Assembly: GCF_000003815.2 (NCBI RefSeq)
Contig: NC_049983.1
Span: 25,255,744 to 25,319,743, forward strand
DNA from: Branchiostoma floridae
Taxonomy: Eukaryota; Chordata; Leptocardii; Amphioxiformes; Branchiostomatidae
DNA: 64,000 nt
Reading direction: 5' to 3'
Below the pieces are notes generated by a model, which was not told where the DNA came from, searched no databases, and saw only the letters and a list, made by a program, of their open reading frames with translations. Of the stretch, positions 31,001 through 42,895 are shown in pieces (positions within the stretch are counted from its first letter, which is position 1; each line of letters starts with the position of its first letter). The position numbers were made by a program, and so were the translations under genes.

Positions 31001-34000
31001 CTGGTTTATTTCAAGTCCGACTTAAATTGAACCAGGGGCCCGGCCGGGCCCAAAATACCCCGGCAGCCGCGAGGTGTCCCACGGGTCCACGCAGGGATCA
31101 CGTCCGAAAGTGCCAAAAAAACAGCCCGTGAACTGCCCGGCAGGGCCCCTTTTTCCAATTGTGACCTAGGCTTTTCCAAATGCTATTTTCCCCACTACCA
31201 TAACCCCACAGTGGAATGCTCTGCCCGGTAGGGTTATGAGGGCTCTCACAGTTCAGTCCTAGCCCTAGACCTCAACTCCCCCCACTTTGCCCCTGGTGGG
31301 GTTATTTGGTGCAATTCTGTGCAGGTGAAGATGCAAAATACTAGCGTGTTGAACTTGAAAGTTCATCTGTGTTGGTAGAAGTCATTATTGAACTAGATTA
31401 ACTGTAATATCCGACACAAAATTGGACTCACACACATTTTCGACTGAACAGCACCAGTCTTTGTCAAGGAATGAACAGTCTACTGCTGTCGTGACGTCAC
31501 ATTATGCAGATAGAACACGTGATTCAGTAAGCAGTGAATCATAGGTTGCAGGAAGTCTATGGCGCCCACTGTATCCTTCAGGGATTGTTGTAAAGCTCTG
31601 ATGTAGATGGCTTCTTTGATCCCTCTAGCGAAAATGTCTGGCTCTATGTCGAAGATTATAACTTTGTCCAGTGACACAGAATGACCCGGTGATTCTATGT
31701 GGATATGATATAGACAACCCTGTGCAACATCCTTGTAGCACCTAAAGACAAAACCCCTAGGGAACAAAAAGTGTGGTGGTGTTTACCATATAAAGTGCCG
31801 AGGTCAGAACATTAGAGGCCCTTGTAAAGAAAGCTACATTGGGGAGACTGAGTGATCACTCAAGACCAAGTTCCTTGAGCACAGACGCCCGAGATCATAT
31901 AGAATCACCGGATCATTCGGTCTCACAAAGTTAAAATCTGACATACATATCTGAGTCCTTCTGCCATTCTGTATCTTTACAAGAGTCAGATAAGGCCCAA
32001 AATGGAATACTGCTGTCACATTTGGTCTGGAGCTTCCCAGAACTCCCTGACCTGTCTCAATAGACTACAAAAACGGTTAAGGAATATTGTTAGCAGCGAC
32101 ATGCTCGCCACTCTACAACCCTTGTCTCAAAGGCGTGATGTAGCCAGCCTAGCACTTTTTTATCGCTTCTTCCATGATAAATGCTCGGCAGAACTTGTGC
32201 CTACAATACGAACTTTCTCTGCAAGAACCCATTTTGCCACTTCCACGGAAGCAAAGCATTCTTTTTTCTTCCACAATTCTCCAGATAGGAGGAAGTTCCA
32301 CGCTGAGAGCTTCTTTCCTAGAACAACATCGCTATGGAATAAGCTTCCACGGACTTGCTTCCCCATGGGGTACAATCTGAAACTGTTTAAGTCAATGGTT
32401 AACAGACATCTCTCTTCACAATACAGTATTGTAACCCAAAACACTTAAGTGGATCCATGAGTCTTGTTTTTGCGGTGAACCCTAAGTAAATAAAAAAAAA
32501 TCAGCTGGGTCAAAGTCAAGGCTACTGTGAGACTGTACTCATTCCGCTTGAAGCATACATCGCATGGTGGTTTTATAACACCTTCCTTGTTAAAACTTAT
32601 TTTAACCAATAAATATATCAGCGTCATGCAAATCCTGTTTCCTACAGGTCCGAACTGCCAGGCTGATGTCTCAGGCCAGTCCGTGATCATCCCTGTCGGG
32701 CAGACGGTGGAGGTGAACGGTGAGCAGTTTCACTGTCCGGTCGGGCACGGTGGCGAGTTGGTCACTCCTGAACCCACCACGACCACCTTGACTACCATTA
32801 CCCCTCATTGCCCGCACAATGGAGTTCACTACGGGGACGGAGGACTCGTACCTGGATACAGCGACGACCCCTGTGACGTCTGCAACTGCATCTGGGGATA
32901 TGTAAGTGGTTAAGACACAGGTCTAGAAAGGCACAATAAGTTAGGAATTTTTGGCCTTGTCATCTACGTGTATCTTTCCGAGCATGTAAGGTTATGCTCT
33001 GTCGGGAATATTGGCAAGAAGTGCGCTGTTCTAAAAGACGTGAAATTCTAATTCGGAGTGACCATCTCTTGAGACGAAAATAGTCGAAGAACTGTTTTCA
33101 GACTTATACTAGTACTAGCGGGCAAAAAGTTTTTTTTATTGTTATCGTTCGTAAGATGATGATCTTATTGTTTGATATCCAGACAAACTTAAGACATTCT
33201 TTCCTGAAGTCTGCTCCTCAATTCTAAACCATACATATGCATGGTAAATAACTTACCACCAATGGCAGATTTAGTCATTGCTATAACTGCCTGTAAAAGA
33301 TGCTTGCGATACTTTTCCTGTGCTGTTATGCCACATTTCAATGTTGCACAGATACATTGCGTGTCAAACGAACCCAGCTGTGACCCAGCGCCTTGCTTTG
33401 ACGCCGTACACGACCCGACCCAGTGCTGCCCGATCTGTCCTAACGGTGAGAACTGCTAACGCGAAACCTCCTTAATCCTCGGGAGTAACCTGAATCCGTT
33501 GTTTTTAGAAACAAAGCATTTGGGGATGTCAGGTCGACGGACGTTGCATATACAATTTCAAACTACAATACATCTATGTATTTTGAAAATTTGCAGTTTG
33601 AAACCATTTCCGTCCACTTAATATCCTTATTTTAAACGGATACAGATTATCCCGCGGATAAAGGTGAATTAGCGTTATAAATGTGCCTCTCTACTATATA
33701 GATTTATAAACGTACAAAGAGCCGCCGCCGCCATGTTGGTAGGTTACTAGATCCAACATGGCGGCTGGTGACGCTGTGTAGGTGAACGACCCCTACGTTT
33801 AATACTGCCATACTGTGTTTTATACCAACGGTTCGATCAGTCGAATGTGTGCTGGGTTTTAAAACGTGTCTAGTTTGTTCTTGGAAGTCTTTCTGTGGGC
33901 GAATTGTGAGCTACTTCACCCTGGTGATGTTTACTGTGACTTTTTTGTTATATAACTTCTTTTAGCCAATAGATATATCAGCGTCATACAAATCCTCTTT

Positions 34001-35060
34001 CCTACAGGTCCAAACTGCCAGGGTTATGTCTCAGGCCAGTCCGTGATCATTCCTGTCGGACAGACGGTGGAGGTGAACGGTGAGCAGGTTCACTGTCCGG
34101 TCGGGCACGGTGGCTGGTTGGTCACTCCTCAGCCCACCACCCCCACCACCATTTCCACCATTCCCTGGACCATCCCCACCACAACCCCCCAGCAGTGTGT
34201 GCAGGACGGAGTGTCGTACCCGATCGGCGCCTCCGTTCCGAGGGACGACCCCTGCATAATCGACTGCCACTGCACCAGCCCCGGGAACGTAAGTGGTCGT
34301 AAACCCGGTTCCTTTTTTAATCCAAAGAAACAAAAGGATTTTGGCATTCCTAACAATCCTTTTGTAATTCGGGCCATGTTGATTTGATCATAAAGATGAC
34401 ATCCTCCGGAAACCCCAAACCTGATAGGAGTGGGACATTAGAGAAAGGTTTGCCCCCCCCCCCCCACCTACCCCCCCCCCCAAAAAGTTGCCTTTATTAT
34501 GAAAATTAAGTGGCCAGGAAGATTGAACAAATTGCTAAATACACGGAGATTAATCATTCTTGTTCTTTCACATCTTCTTCCTTGACTTTGCTTTGGCATT
34601 ATATAACATTAGTATCCATTTTCCGAAATATGATTTCAATTTATGGCACATTTCAATTTGTGCTCTTTTTACAGCTTTGTACGATTTACAGTTTGGTCGA
34701 AAACGTTTTATTTTGAGACGGACGAAAATTGATGCGCGCCCGAATGTCGTCCATATAATCGAATCAACTGGGCCTTACTCGATAAGGTTACGTTATTACA
34801 GAAATTATGAAACAAGAAGTGTGCTATTTCCAATGACGTGTACTCACTCATGACAGGTATCTGAATGGTAGTTATGGAACGATTTTGCTAAAATCACGAT
34901 TTTGCTAATGTCATATGTTAACGCGCCCAAATGATGATTTCATAGTTTGTTACCCAAAGAAACTTAAGAGATCTTTCCCAGAATCTACTCCTAAATCAAA
35001 AACCAAACAATACTCCTAAACCAAACTTATGGTAAAGTAGTCATACAACATTTGAGAGCA

Positions 35061-35123
<63 letters not shown>

Positions 35124-38100
35124 CAAAAAATGTACATATACTACACAGTAACGCTGTTATTTATTTCTTTTTCAGTTACATATGTCATATGTAGAGTATT
35201 CTATTATGAAATGTAATTGATCTAAAAATTGTCCTCATTAATTATTCAAGTAATTGCACCAATAGCCCTTAATTATGGAGGGCATCTCTGAACTTATCTA
35301 CATATCAAAAATCACGACGAGGCGTCAACCCCTTCTCGACTTGTTCCATTCCAAAGGGATGATGCGATTGCGCACGCGCGGATTAATTGCTGTAGAATTT
35401 CGGGGGAACTTTTGCCAATCGGTTAGGCTAACATTTTTTCTGTTTTACCTTTACTGTTACATATGCTTGAGATGTTTTAGTATACAACAGCTATATGTCG
35501 TATTTTTGCTGACGTTGTTTTCTCACATTTCAATGCTGTAATTGTTACAGATAAACTGCGTTGTGGTGTCGTCCCAACGGACGTGCACTCGCCCCCCGCT
35601 GCCGCCGTGTGTTGATTGGGTGTACATACCCGACCCGACCGTGTGCTGTCTCTCTTCTTCAAATTACCACTGTCCAAACGGTGAGAATCCTAGTATACAA
35701 TCATATCGACATAAACAATGAAAATCTTCTCAAACCAACGCAAGGGCACATACGGGGAGCCACCACCTCACATTCGAAAACATAAATGCCAGAACATGAC
35801 ACTTGGCACGTACAAACGCTCTTTTCTCCCGTTCCATCACCCGCAGTGGAATGCCCTGCCCGGCACGGTTGTGAGCGCTCTCACCGTTGAATCCTTCCGT
35901 ACCAGCCTGGAGGCTTGCCCGCTTTAGCCCGGGACCTCAACTCCACCCCTTACTGTGCCCATATTTGGTGCAATCATATGTGCATTTCAGATGTAGATGA
36001 AGATGCAGAATACCAGTGTGCTGAGAGTGCTAAACTAGAGTAAACATAGCTGTTGCCACCATGTTGGTTGGTTGGTAGATCCAACATGGCGACTAGTGAC
36101 GCAGTGTACTTGTACGTGAACGACTTGACGCAGTGCTATCCCTACATGACCTGCCCTAACGGTGAAAACAAGCAGATGTGTCAATGAATATGTAAATAGT
36201 GTTTTCAAAAATTGAGTAAATATAGCTGTGGATGCCATGTTGGTGAGCTGGTAGATCCAACATGGCGTCTGATGTCCCTACATGACCTGTCCTAACGGTG
36301 AAAACTGACAAATGTGCACAGTTTGTTTCAATCTGATGTCATCTTTTTACTATGAACTGTTCGTGTAGTGTTAGATACAAAATGTCGACCGATCAGTCAA
36401 GGGACCCATAAATGGAGACAGGGAACGATATAGGCTTACTGGCACATTTGACTCACTGTATGAGTCACGTTCTCAAGTAAGGTCACGTGACGACGTTGTG
36501 AGGCATTCTAATCTGACCTTTTGATCATCTTGCGCATAGGCGACTATATTATACAACAGTCAAGGAGTCTTTGTCATTTAATGAGAACAGCTGACGCTAG
36601 TTTTCCTTAATCCACAAACCTACATCCGTTGTTTTTTGAAACAGGGCATTTAGTGACATCAGGTCGACGGACGGTGAATACACAATTGCAAACTACAATA
36701 CCGCTATGTCTTTTGATTCAATTTTGAAACCACCGTCCGTCCACTTAATATCCGTTTCTAACAACGGATATAGGTTATCCCACGGATAAAGGTGAATTAG
36801 CGTTACAAATGTGCCAGTCTACTATATAGGGAAACATACAAAGAGCTATCGCCGCCATGTTGGTAGATTACTAAATATAACATGGCAGCTGGTACGTTCC
36901 ATACTGCCATACTGTGTTTTTATACCAACGGTTCGATCACTTGAATGTGTATAGGAATGTGTACAGGGTTTTAAAACGTGTCTAGTTCATTCTTGGAAGA
37001 CCTCACAGACAATAAGGAATAACTTTCTGAATTTCTTGTGATGTTTACTGTGACCCCTTTTTTGTTATAACTTCTTTTAGCCAATAGATATATCAACGTC
37101 GTGTAAATCCTGTTTCCTACAGGTCCGAACTGCCAGGGTTATGCCTCAGGCCAGTCCGTGATCATCCCTGTCGGGCAGACGGTGGAGGTGAACGGTGAGC
37201 AGTTTCACTGTCCGGTCGAGTACGCTGGCGGGTTGGTCACTCCTCAGCCCACCACCACCCCCACCATAACCACCCTCCCCTGGACCACCCCCACCACCAT
37301 CCCCATCACAATCCCAACCACAACCCCCACCACAATCACCACCCCTCGCCCAACAACCACCCCTAGCCCCAACACCGCCGCAATCCCCCAGCAGTGCGTG
37401 CAGGACGGAGTGGCGTACCCAGTCGGCGCCTCCGTACCGGACACGGACAATGACCCCTGTACCTTCGGCTGCTTCTGCTACAGTCCGGGACAAGTGAGTG
37501 GTCGGAACACCGGTTCCTTTTATTAATACAAAGAAGCAAAAATATTTTGTCATTCCTAACAACCTTTTTGTAATTCAGGAAATGTCGATTCAATCATATG
37601 TATGACGATTCCCCCAGGAACCCCAAACCTATGGTAAACTACTCATGCAACATTCGAGAGCAAGTGCAGCACATCTCCCTCCCCATGCAAAAAGGACTGC
37701 TCCAAAAGTGAAGTTTGACAAAAGTTACCTCCAAAGAATTGAGAATGGCCTCTTCTGTGACAACTCCAGTAAAAACCAGTTCAAAAACACATCCACTCAA
37801 AAAAGGGACTTTGCATCAATCCAGTCAAAAATTGAAGTAAAAAAAAAGCGCATGGGCATTTGTCCACACTATCCTTTCAGGTCATTTGGTAAAATAAATG
37901 ACAGAGATGAATCAATTTGAATATTTGACAGGAGAAGAAGAAGGAGACAAAACGCCAAGAAAACAATATATTTCAACCCATACATTTGGTTTGAGCTAAA
38001 TATAACTACGTGGCTTCCAATAAAAGTTTTAGTATACAACAGCTCACATTTCAATTCTGTAATTGTTACAGATAAGCTGTGCTATGGTGCGCTGCCTTTG

Positions 38101-41100
38101 GCCCGAGCTGATGTGCGTTGATGCCGTGTACATACCCAACCCGACCCAGTGCTGCGCCACTACTTCAGATTTCCACTGTCCTAACGGTGAGAATCCTAGT
38201 GTACAATCATATCGACATAAATAATGCCAGTCTTCTCAAACCAGCCCAGGGGCACATACGAGGGAGCCTACACCTCACATTCCAATCCATAGAAGCCAGA
38301 ACTGTCATGGCACTAAAGCTAAGGGCACAACCCGCCGTGCGTGTTATTTGTAAGTACGTTTTTTTGGGAGGCCACGTCCGCCACGTTTCTTAAAACGTGG
38401 GGAAGGAATGGCAAGAACAGGGAGGAGTACGTCTCAACGCACGTCCGTCGCATGGTTGCACAAGGTGTAGGAACGTGGTCTCCACGCCACGCCTGGCCGT
38501 GAGCGGTTGCGTGCATCATCGTTGCACAAGTGGTAAGTGAGTTGTACGCAAGATCTCTGTGCGATTGCCACGTTACCGTATGCAGGATTCCGCAGCCAGA
38601 ATGCAGAGAAACTTTTGCATGCGCGTAGAGTGCTACGACGTGTCTGCGTGCTCCCAAATCCGTAGGATTACGTACGATTTCGTACGAAGGCGGTACTTAC
38701 CACTTACGGATCCAAAAAATGCACATATTTTGCACGTAGACAGCACACAGTTGTACGTACGGTGGGTTGTGCCCTTAACTTTACAAATGCTCTATTTCCC
38801 CGTACCATCACCCCACAGTGAAATAACTTGTTGCGGTTGTAAGCGCTATCACCGTTGAGACCTTCCGTGCCACGTTAGAGGCCTTCCCGTCCTAGCACGG
38901 GACCTCAACTCCACCACATAATTAACTCATTTGGTGGAGTTATTTGGTGCAATCCTATACAGATGTAGATGAAGACTACCAGTATGTTGAGAGTGCTAAA
39001 CTAGAGTAAACATAGCTGTTGCCACCATGTTGGTTGGTTGGTAGATCCAACATGGCGACTAGTGACGCAGTGTACTTGTACGTGAACGACTTGACGCAGT
39101 GCTATCCCTACATGACCTGCCCTAACGGTGAAAACAAGCAGATGTGTCAATGAATATGTAAATAGTGTTTTCAAAAATTGAGTAAATATAGCTGTGGATG
39201 CCATGTTGGTGAGCTGGTAGATCCAACATGGCGTCTGATGTCCCTACATGACCTGTCCTAACGGTGAAAACTGACAAATGTGCACAGTTTGTTTCAATCT
39301 GATGTCATCTTTTTACTATGAACTGTTGGTGTAGTGTTAGATACAAAATGTCGACCCATCAGTCAAGGGACCCATAAATGGAGACAGGGAACGATATAGG
39401 CTTACTGGCACATTTGACTCACTGTATGAGTCACGTTCTCAAGTAAGGTCACGTGACGACGTTGTGAGGCATGAGGCAACAGTCAAGGAGTCTTTGTCAT
39501 TTAATAGTCATTGTTAAACACAGTAGAAGGTGAACAACACTTCGTCGTAGATTGTATTATGTATTTGAATGATAGAAATATCTATCTAGTTTCATGAAGA
39601 GAGACTGCTACAAACGTTGGCAAAGAGAGTCTACTTCCATGCATAATGGTATTGTCAAGTGGTCAGTAATTAGGCTATTTGGCTAATCACTGACCAGTGA
39701 ATAGAGCGTCATTACCAACATGAAAACCATCCTTCTGATTGATCGACGTCGCCTGGCTAAATGACAATTAAAAATTATGAAATCAACGAAGGCTTCATAT
39801 AAATCACTCTTTCCTTTCATACAGGTCCGAACTGCGAGTTAGGAGGACAGATCGTCCCTGATGGTCAGTGGGTGGACATGGGCAACGGCATGTACTGTCA
39901 ATGTACACCACCGTTCGAGCCATTGTGCACCACCACCCCTCGCCCCACCACCACCACACCTTGTCCCACCACCACCACCCCTCTCCTCACCACCACCCCT
40001 CGGGCCCATTACCACCTTGCCTTGGGGCCACCCCCACCACCACTCACACCACAATCCCCACCACCGGCACTCCTCTCCCCACCACCAACACTCCTCTCCC
40101 CACCACCACCACTCCTCTCCCCACCACCCCTCGTCCAACCACCACCACCCATCGCCCCACTACCACCGCCCCCACTACTACCGCAATCCCCCAGCAGTGT
40201 GTGCAGGACGGAGTGGCGTACCCCGTCGGCGCCTCCGTGCCGGACACGGACGACGACCCCTGCACCTGCTGTTGCTACTGCTCCAGCCCGGGGAACGTGA
40301 GTGGTTGGAGCACTTGTCCCTTTGTTAATACGAGAAGCAATAGGATTTTTGGTATTACAAACAATCCTTTTGTAATTCAGGAAATGTTGAAATGTTGATT
40401 TCATTATATGGATGACATCATTCGGGAACCTCAAACCTGATGCGAGCGCGCGGTAATAAAAGAATCCCCCCCCCCAAATGTTGCCTTTTAGTATGAAAAT
40501 TAAGTGGTCAGGAAGATTGAACAAATTGCTAAACACACAGAGATTTTTCATTTTTGTTCATCCTTGACGTTTGAATTTATTATCCTTTTTTTTCGAAATT
40601 TTTTTTTTCAATCCACGGCATATTTGTGCTCATTTTACAGCTGCTTTGTACGGTTTACAGTATGGTCGAGAACTTTTTTTTGGAGACGGGCAAAAATTGA
40701 TGCACGCGCGGATGTCATCCATATAATCGAATCAACTTGGCTTTACTCTATAAGATTACGAACATAAAGTGCACTCTCACTGCACTTGCGTCAAGCTTAC
40801 ATCTCTGCGGGGTTCGAAAGATACTCAACGAATTTTAGAGATACAGAGCAAAATTTCTTACTTTTTGTGTATTTTGTCGTCTTCTACGTCAATGTTTACG
40901 TATTACGCAATATCTAAATTATAAAAAACATCGGAGAAAATAACAACATTGTGACATAGTGAGGGAACCCGGCAGTGACGCAAGCTTTGACAAAAGTGCA
41001 ATAAGAGTGCACCTTTACAGAAATTCTGAAACTAGAAGTGTTCTGTTTCCAATGACATGTACTCACTTATGACAGGTAACTGAATGGTAGTTTTGGAACG

Positions 41101-42895
41101 AAGTCATGTGTAAACGTGCCAAAATGATGACTTCATAGTTGGTACTCAAAGAAACTTAAGAGAGCCTTTCACAAAATCTGCTCCTGAATCTAAAACCAGA
41201 CATATGTTAAACCAGTCATGCAACATTTGCGAGTAAATGTAGCACATCTCCATACCCATGTAAAAGAAGGACTATTCCAAAAGTGAACTTTAACAAAAGT
41301 CACCTCCTAAGCGAGAATGGACTCTTCTGCGGCATCTCGAGTTAAAACCTGTTCAGAAACACGTCCACTCAAAAAGTGACTTTGCATTATCCCAGTCAAA
41401 AATTGAATCTAAAAAACCGCTTGGGCATTGGTCCACTCTACACTTTCAGGTCATTAGGGAAAAATAACAAAGATTTGAATGCATGTATTGGAAGGAGAAG
41501 ACGAAACGCCAATAAAACAATATATTTCAACCCATACACTTGGTATGAGCGAAATATAACTACATGGTTTACAATAGCTATAGCAATATGCCGTATTTTT
41601 TGCTGTCGTTGTTTTCTCATAGCAATGCTGTAATTGTTACAGATAGTCTGCGCTGAGGTGAAATCCCCCCGGATGTGCTTTTCCCCCGAGCCGCCGTGCG
41701 TTGACGCCGTGTACGTACCCGACCCGACCCAGTGCTGCCCCACTGATTACCACTGTCCTAACGGTGAGAGTCCTAGTGTACAATCATATCGACATAAATA
41801 ATGACAGTCTTCTCAAACCAGCGCAGGGGCGCATACGAGGGAGCCAACGCCCTAGCCCGGGACCTACTTTGCCCCTGATGGGGCTGTTTGGTGGAATCCT
41901 ATGCAGATTTAGATGAAGATGCATTTGTTGAAAGTGTTAAACTAGAGTAAACATAGCTGTGACCGCCATGTTAGTTAGTTGGTATACTAACATGACGCCT
42001 GGTGATGCAGTGTACATGTAGCCGAACGAGCCGACGCAGTACTGTCCCTACATGACCTGCCCTAACGGTGAGAATAGGTAAATGTGTCAATGAATGTTGA
42101 TAGTGTTTTAAAAATTAAGTAAATATAGCTGTGGGTGCCATGTTGGTGGACTGGCAGATGCGAAATGGCGACTGATGTCCCTACATGACATTCCTAACGA
42201 TGTAAACAGACAGCTTGTTTGAATCATCACTATGAACAGTTGGTGTAGTGTTAGATACAAAATGGTGACCGATCACATAAATGGAGACGGGGAACAACAT
42301 AGGATTACCACCACATTTGATTCACCGCTCGAGTCACGTTCTTAAGGTCCCGTGAACCTGAACTTTTGATCAGCCTGCTCATAGACGACTAGATTATACT
42401 TATGGCGACAGTCAAGGAGTCTTTGTCATTTGATAGTCATTGTCAAACACAGTAGAAGGTGAACAGAAACATTATAGTTTTATAAAAAAAAAAAGAGTGC
42501 TACAAACGCTGACAAAAAAGAGTCTACTTTCCTGCATAATGGTATTGTCGCTAGGTCATTAGGCTATTTGGCTGATTATTGACCGGTGAATAGGGCGCCA
42601 TAACCAGCAAGAAATACGGTGTTCTGATTAGTCGACGTCGCTTGGCTGTGTGACAGTTAAAACGTATTTAACTATCGAAGGCTTCATGTAAATCCCTCTT
42701 GCCTTTCCTGCAGGTCCGAACTGCGGGTATGGAGGCCAGATCATCCCTGATGGTCAGTCGATGGACATGGACGACGGCATGTACTGTTCCTGTTCCGGTG
42801 GCGGCTTGCCATGGTGTCGCCCCACCACCCCTCGCCCCACCGCCGTCACCCCTCGCCCAACCACCACCACCACTGGAACCACAAACATTGCATAA
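28098..42895 (+). CDS. VWCL-E: large secreted protein with five VWC-like modules and mucin-like linkers, 11 exons
   Basis: Exons 28098-28304, 28589-28718, 32648-32901, 33352-33445, 34008-34288, 35551-35680, 37123-37493, 38072-38186, 39825-40296, 41643-41763, 42714-42895. Exon 1 has signal peptide MASPVVGVLCAVLLSACSC, then ARPYRQFEAV and the first a half (CVQDGVAYPVGASVPDTDDD). Exons 2, 4, 6, 8 and 10 are b halves (PCVDAVYVPDPTQCCP type). Exons 3, 5, 7 and 9 join a c module (GPNCQxxxSGQSVIIPVGQ, VEVNG), a Thr/Pro linker and the next a half. Exon 11 is a c module that ends in PRPTTTTTGTTNIA. b exons run phase 0 to 1 and c-a exons phase 1 to 0, so each pair is a symmetric unit. About 784 aa if the extra bases in exon 9 are discounted: it is 472 nt where phase needs 470. 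Probably extracellular, O-glycosylated on the linkers; ligand unknown. Confidence 0.78.
29200..29472 (-). mobile_element. 5S rRNA-derived SINE
   Basis: On the minus strand the first ~100 bases (29472 downwards) follow 5S rRNA: TACGGCC, CCCGATC, GATCTCGGAAGTTAAGCA, then CTTGGATGGGAGACC, which are the internal pol III promoter parts. A SINE body follows (GGGGGTCCCGTGCTCGAGG, CACGTTAAACAGCC), then an (ATT)n tail at 29203-29220. It is not a functional 5S gene: the 3' third of 5S is replaced by the SINE body. Confidence 0.75.
29920..30275. repeat. AATAAATA microsatellite
   Basis: About 350 bases of AATAAATA-type units. The Ile/Tyr/Leu/Phe-rich frames on the minus strand are repeat artefacts. Confidence 0.95.
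31370..31935 (-). mobile_element. Degenerate Penelope-like fragments
   Basis: The minus strand 31767-31480 encodes the C terminus of a GIY-YIG protein (ESPGHSVSLDKVIIFDIEPD, then RGIKEAIYIRALQQSL). The plus strand at 31812-31905 encodes GPCKESYIGETE, a stop, then SLKTKFLEHRRP, the GIY-YIG core. The two pieces face opposite ways, so this is an inversion or two nested copies. The end near 31430-31475 has the TTTTCGACTG...CACCAGTCTTTGTCAAGG motif of Penelope terminal repeats. Confidence 0.65.
32002..32500 (+). mobile_element. LINE 3' end inserted in VWCL-E intron 2
   Basis: The ORF to 32445 encodes the C terminus of a non-LTR retrotransposon ORF2 (YCCHIWSGA, RRDVASLALFYRF, ESFFPRTTSLWNKLP). It is followed by a tail ending GTAAATAAAAAAAAA. 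Directly after it, TCAGCTGGGTCAAAGTCAAG resumes intron sequence collinear with 24655-24670 of VWCL-D, which marks the insertion point. Confidence 0.85.
33727..33767 (+). repeat. Intronic CCATGTTGG/CCAACATGG palindrome in VWCL-E intron 4
   Basis: GCCGCCATGTTGG, about 14 bases, then CCAACATGGCGGC. This is one of the best preserved copies of the recurring palindrome. Confidence 0.75.
34490..34800 (+). repeat. Dispersed repeat, VWCL-E intron 5 copy
   Basis: About 300 bases (GAAGATTGAACAAATTGCTAA ... CATCCATATAATCGAATCAA type) recur at 40490-40755 in intron 9 and at about 60590-60880 in the distal intergenic region. No ORF; class unknown. Confidence 0.6.
35061..35120. repeat. CA microsatellite in VWCL-E intron 5
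   Basis: Nearly pure (AC)n run of about 60 bases. Confidence 0.9.
35805..35930 (+). mobile_element. LINE RT C-terminal fossil shared by VWCL-E introns
   Basis: The frame reads LPFHHPQWNALPGTVV, then ALTVESFRTSL, the usual end of a CR1/L2-type ORF2. Diverged copies sit at about 31187-31275 and 38786-38900, each in the intron after a b exon. The insertion therefore predates the module duplications. Confidence 0.6.
36012..36505. repeat. 494-bp intronic duplication, copy 1
   Basis: Nearly identical (a few mismatches) to 38978-39471. It contains two palindrome copies and two decayed b-exon ends, and implies a recent duplication or conversion between introns 6 and 8 of VWCL-E. Confidence 0.85.
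36098..36161 (+). pseudogene. Decayed b-exon fragment
   Basis: Encodes DAVYLYVNDLTQCYPYMTCPN followed by a GTGAAAAC donor, like the last half of a b exon, but has no acceptor. Equivalents lie at 39064-39127, 42003-42068 and about 51460-51523, each just after a palindrome copy; shorter YMTCPNG-donor scraps lie near 36283 and 39249. Confidence 0.65.
38320..38777. mobile_element. MITE with TAAGGGCACAACCC ends in VWCL-E intron 8
   Basis: The left end TAAGGGCACAACCCGCCGTG and right end GTACGGTGGGTTGTGCCCTTA are inverted repeats of about 21 bases. The 458-bp interior is rich in ACGT/CGTAC steps. It occupies the same intron position as the larger insertion at 28828-31168. Confidence 0.75.
38978..39471. 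repeat. 494-bp intronic duplication, copy 2
   Basis: Partner of 36012-36505, offset 2966 bases. Identity ends abruptly after GTTGTGAGGCAT. Confidence 0.85.
40766..41025. mobile_element. MITE in VWCL-E intron 9
   Basis: The ends AAAGTGCACTCTCACTGCACTT and AAGTGCAATAAGAGTGCACCTTT form imperfect inverted repeats. The core shares TTACGTATTACGCAATATCTAA with the element at 58647-58881, so both belong to one family. Confidence 0.7.

Larger units (their letters stand above)
28828..31168. mobile_element. Insertion with TAAGGTCACAATTGG-type inverted ends in VWCL-E intron 2
   Basis: The left end TAAGGTCACAATTGG is answered by CCAATTGTGACCTAG at the right. The GC-rich ends (CCCGGCCGGGC-like) differ from the AT-rich intron around them. 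Inside lie a 5S-derived SINE, an AATAAATA satellite and uncharacterised sequence. No transposase ORF was seen, so it is non-autonomous or composite. The empty-site form of this intron is at about 35800. Confidence 0.55.

Noticed and set aside
32002-32448. 148-aa open frame as a host gene
   Set aside because: Its motifs (SFFPRTTSLWNKLP) are the C terminus of a LINE ORF2 and it ends in a LINE tail.
35035-35125. CRISPR-like or regulatory tandem array
   Set aside because: It is a plain CA microsatellite. No spacer-repeat array occurs anywhere in the window.
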